DNA of 35,419 bases from Tubiluchus corallicola. Lineage: Eukaryota > Priapulida > Priapulimorpha > Priapulimorphida > Tubiluchidae. The notes under the pieces were generated by a model that had not been told where the DNA came from, ran no database searches, and worked only from the letters and a program-made list of their open reading frames with translations. How positions within the stretch are numbered: the stretch's first letter is position 1; the number at the start of each line of letters is the position of its first letter. A program made the position numbers and the translations under genes. The DNA is taken from positions 5,001 to 40,419 of the forward strand of contig JAQGDQ010001452.1 of NCBI GenBank assembly GCA_030141605.1, in the 5' to 3' direction. Positions 31,697 through 35,419 of this stretch are shown here, piece after piece.

Positions 31697-34090
31697 CCAT
31701 AACGTAGGCAATACGTGGTCAAAGTCAAGGGTTGACTTACCATAACGTAGGCAATACGTGGCCAAAGTCAAGGGTTGACTTACCATAACGTAGGCAATAC
31801 GTGGCCAAAGTCAAGGGTTGACTTACCATAACGTAGGCAATACGTGGCCAAAGTCAAGGGTTGACTTACCATAACGTAGGCAATACGTGGCCAAAGTCAA
31901 GGGTTGACTTACCATAACGTAGGCAATACGTGGCCAAAGTCAAGGGTTGACTTACCATAACGTAGGCAATACGTGGCCAAAGTCAAGGGTTGACTTACCA
32001 TAACGTAGGCAATACGTGGCCAAAGTCAAGGGTTGACTTACCATAACGTAGGCAATACGTGGCCAAAGTCAAGGGTTGACTTACCATAACGTAGGCAATA
32101 CGTGGCCAAAGTCAAGGGTTGACTTACCATAACGTAGGCAATACGTGGCCAAAGTCAAGGGTTGACTTACCATAACGTAGGCAATACGTGGCCAAAGTCA
32201 AGGGTTGACTTACCATAACGTAGGCAATACGTGGCCAAAGTCAAGGGTTGACTTACCATAACGTAGGCAATACGTGGCCAAAGTCAAGGGTTGACTTACC
32301 ATAACGTAGGCAATACGTGGCCAAAGTCAAGGGTTGACTTACCATAACGTAGGCAATACGTGGCCAAAGTCAAGGGTTGACTTACCATAACGTAGGCAAT
32401 ACGTGGCCAAAGTCAAGGGTTGACTTACCATAACGTAGGCAATACGTGGCCAAAGTCAAGGGTTGACTTACCATAACGTAGGCAATACGTGGCCAAAGTC
32501 AAGGGTTGACTTACCATAACGTAGGCAATACGTGGCCAAAGTCAAGGGTTGACTTACCATAACGTAGGCAATACGTGGCCAAAGTCAAGGGTTGACTTAC
32601 CATAACGTAGGCAATACGTGGCCAAAGTCAAGGGTTGACTTACCATAACGTAGGCAATACGTGGCCAAAGTCAAGGGTTGACTTACCATAACGTAGGCAA
32701 TACGTGGCCAAAGTCAAGGGTTGACTTACCATAACGTAGGCAATACGTGGCCAAAGTCAAGGGTTGACTTACCATAACGTAGGCAATACGTGGCCAAAGT
32801 CAAGGGTTGACTTACCATAACGTAGGCAATACGTGGCCAAAGTCAAGGGTTGACTTACCATAACGTAGGCAATACGTGGCCAAAGTCAAGGGTTGACTTA
32901 CCATAACGTAGGCAATACGTGGCCAAAGTCAAGGGTTGACTTACCATAACGTAGGCAATACGTGGCCAAAGTCAAGGGTTGACTTACCATAACGTAGGCA
33001 ATACGTGGCCAAAGTCAAGGGTTGACTTACTAACGTAGGTACGTGGCCAAAGTCAAGGGTTGACTTACCATAACGTAGGCAATACGTGGCCAAAGTCAAG
33101 GGTTGACTTACCATAACGTAGGCAATACGTGGCCAAAGTCAAGGGTTGACTTACCATAACGTAGGCAATACGTGGCCAAAGTCAAGGGTTGACTTACCAT
33201 AACGTAGGCAATACGTGGCCAAAGTCAAGGGTTGACTTACCATAACGTAGGCAATACGTGGCCAAAGTCAAGGGTTGACTTACCATAACGTAGGCAATAC
33301 GTGGCCAAAGTCAAGGGTTGACTTACCATAACGTAGGCAATACGTGGCCAAAGTCAAGGGTTGACTTACCATAACGTAGGCAATACGTGGCCAAAGTCAA
33401 GGGTTGACTTACCATAACGTAGGCAATACGTGGCCAAAGTCAAGGGTTGACTTACCATAACGTAGGCAATACGTGGTCAAAGTCAAGGGTTGACTTACCA
33501 TAACGTAGGCAATACGTGGCCAAAGTCAAGGGTTGACTTACCATAACGTAGGCAATACGTGGCCAAAGTCAAGGGTTGACTTACCATAACGTAGGCAATA
33601 CGTGGCCAAAGTCAAGGGTTGACTTACCATAACGTAGGCAATACGTGGCCAAAGTCGAGGGTTGACTTACCATAACGTAGGCAATACGTGGTCAAAGTCA
33701 AGGGTTGACTTACCATAACGCAGGCAATACGTGGCCTAAGTCAAGGGTTGACTTACCATAAGTAGGCAATACGTGGCCAAAGTCAAGGGTTGACTTACCA
33801 TAACGTAGACAATACGTGGCCAAAGTCAAGGGTTGACTTACCATAACGTAGGCAATACGTGGCCAAAGTCAAGGGTTGACTTACCATAACGTAGGCAATA
33901 CGTGGCCAAAGTCAAGGGTTGACTTACCATAACGTAGGCAATGCGCGGTCAAAGTCAAGGGTTGACTTACCATAACGTAGGCAATACGTGGCCAAAGTCA
34001 AGGGTTGACTTACCATAACGTAGGCAATACGTGGCCAAAGTCAAGGGTTGACTTACCAAAACGTAGGCAATACGTGGCCAAAGTCTTACC
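31697..34090 (+). repeat. 43-bp satellite array, about 55 copies
   Basis: Monomer of 43 bp containing CATAACGTAGGCAATACGTG and GCCAAAGTCAAGGGTTGAC. The central copies are virtually identical over more than 1 kb. Variants cluster in the last few hundred bases (33650 on), with one shortened copy near 33030. Each monomer carries the inverted repeat AAGTCAAGGGTTGACTT. It lies in gene B after exon 10. There are no unique spacers, so it is not a CRISPR. Confidence 0.98.
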
Positions 34091-34217
34091 AAAAGTCCCT
34101 TGCTAGACAAGATTTTTAACTTACATGTAGGCAGATATAGCCAATACCAGGCAACACTCAGCAACACTAAAGGACATAAGCGTGTTTGGAGAAAGTCAAA
34201 AATGTGTGGAGAGTAAT

Positions 34218-35412
34218 GATGATATATATTTATTTATTTATTTATTTATTTATTTATTCATTTATTTATATATATATTTATTTATTTATTTCTTCATGTA
34301 TTTATTTATTTATTAGTGTCAAAAATACGTACAAGACATATATACAATTTCAATTATGAAATATAATGACACTATTATTATACAAACAAACAATTACTAA
34401 AAAAAGAAATATTGTTAAATCTTCCTGTTACTTATATTAGTTATTTAATGAAGTGCCTCATTTTCAATAATATGATCATACACTGTAGCAGTACATAACA
34501 TAGGATATTATTCATCATGTCTTAAAAACGCTTGGTGAATAATATACTACGTTATGTACTACTACAATGTTAAGATCACATCATACCATAGAAAATGAGG
34601 CCTAATGAATGACAATTTATTTTAAATACTATTCATTACACTTTCTTTATTCTTTGATGATAATTCTTTATTTGCACAATATATACATACCTGTAAGGCC
34701 TTCTTGCAGGCCAGGGAATATGTACTGTACCATCATAGATGTACACATTTGTACAATACTGTCGATTATATGTCCTTAGTGCCACAAAAAATCATACAGC
34801 CATACGGCTGAAGCCATTCTGTCAGGAACTTGGATTGACAAGTGCAACTCAACCCCCAATCTAGGTGTTGGACAAATGTGCACATCTATGATGGTACAGT
34901 ACATAACCCCCGGCCTGCAAGAAGGCCTTACAGGTATGTATATATTGTGCAAATAAAAATTATCATCAAAGAATAAAAGAAAGTGTAATGAATAGTATTT
35001 AAAATAAATTGTCATTCATTATTATTTCTATGGTATGATGTGATCTTAACATTGTAGTAGTACATAACGTAGTATATTATTCACCAAGCGTTTTTAAGAC
35101 ATGATGAACAATATACTACGTAATGATCATATCATTGAAAATGATATCTAATGAATGACTATTTATTTTAAATACTAATCATTAAACTTTTCGTTAAATA
35201 ACTAATATAACTAACCGAAAGATTTAACAATATTTCTTTTATTAGTAATTGTTTTGTTTGTATGCAGTGTCATTATATTTCATAATTGAAATTGTATATA
35301 TGTCTTGATTTTGTATTGTTCAACATTGATATTGTATGTATCTCTTTATGTATTTTTGACACTAATAAATAAATATATATATAAATAAATGAATAAATAA
35401 TAAATAAATATC
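34218..35412. repeat. Large nested palindrome (about 540-bp arms)
   Basis: Left arm about 34218-34757 and right arm about 34867-35412 are reverse complements over nearly their full length, around a spacer of about 110 bases. Examples: CCATCATAGATGT at 34730 versus ACATCTATGATGG at 34883; TATTAGTGTCAAAAATAC at 34312 versus GTATTTTTGACACTAATA near 35348. Each arm contains its own smaller hairpin (34457-34602 and the mirror near 35028-35143). The outer flanks are (TTTA)n. Likely a foldback-type element or an inverted pair of retroelement ends. Confidence 0.9.
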
Positions 35413-35419
35413 ATAAAAT

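Noticed and set aside
31697-34090. CRISPR-like array
   Set aside because: Monomers are contiguous with no unique spacers, in a eukaryotic gene; it is a satellite.
34776-35015. 79-codon minus-strand ORF
   Set aside because: Spans the centre and right arm of the palindrome; no family resemblance.

Overview
The window is animal (metazoan) nuclear DNA: genes split into short exons with GT..AG introns of 0.1 to 3.4 kb, AT-rich introns full of microsatellites, several families of DNA transposon fragments, tRNA-derived SINEs, a LINE fragment and a 5S-related repeat. No bacterial gene architecture is present. The species cannot be named from this alone; an invertebrate is most likely.

Only two protein-coding genes are supported, both on the + strand, head to tail, and both members of the receptor (membrane) guanylate cyclase family. 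Gene A (2..6526) enters from the left: seven exons encode the last part of its kinase-homology domain, the coiled-coil linker, the whole cyclase catalytic domain and a short tail, then a stop and a poly(A) signal. Gene B (8272..30778 and beyond the right edge) supplies the opposite half: signal peptide, ANF-type ligand-binding ectodomain, one transmembrane helix, juxtamembrane segment and most of the kinase-homology domain; its cyclase exons lie outside the window. I joined the exons by hand and every junction keeps the reading phase.

The main discovery candidate is at the 5' end of gene B. Two consecutive, diverged, separately initiated first exons (8272..8935 and 9452..10169) each encode a signal peptide plus the membrane-distal half of the ligand-binding domain. 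Both end after the same codons and in the same phase, so either can be joined to the single downstream body. This looks like a receptor guanylate cyclase with two interchangeable sensor heads on one signalling body.

Region by region: 1-6.5 kb gene A, with introns carrying a (CT)n tract, a 5S-derived repeat and a (TATG/TG)n tract; 6.5-8.3 kb intergenic, with a 10-bp repeat and a (GA)n tract; 8.3-12.2 kb gene B alternative first exons, a hAT-like MITE and exon 2; 12.2-18.8 kb exons 3-6 with pentanucleotide repeats, LINE and pogo-like remnants, minisatellites and a SINE head; 18.9-22.7 kb three further MITEs (two hAT-like, one piggyBac-like), exon 7 and a period-6 repeat; 23.5-24.5 kb a (CT)n tract of about 0.94 kb; 25.3-27.5 kb exon 8, a 61-bp minisatellite and exon 9; 28-31 kb repeats, a SINE and exon 10; 31.7-34.1 kb a very homogeneous 43-bp satellite; 34.2-35.4 kb a large nested palindrome.

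Both receptors would act at the plasma membrane and convert GTP to cGMP on ligand binding. Gene A has several unusual substitutions in its cyclase domain, and gene B has a clearly non-catalytic kinase-homology domain.
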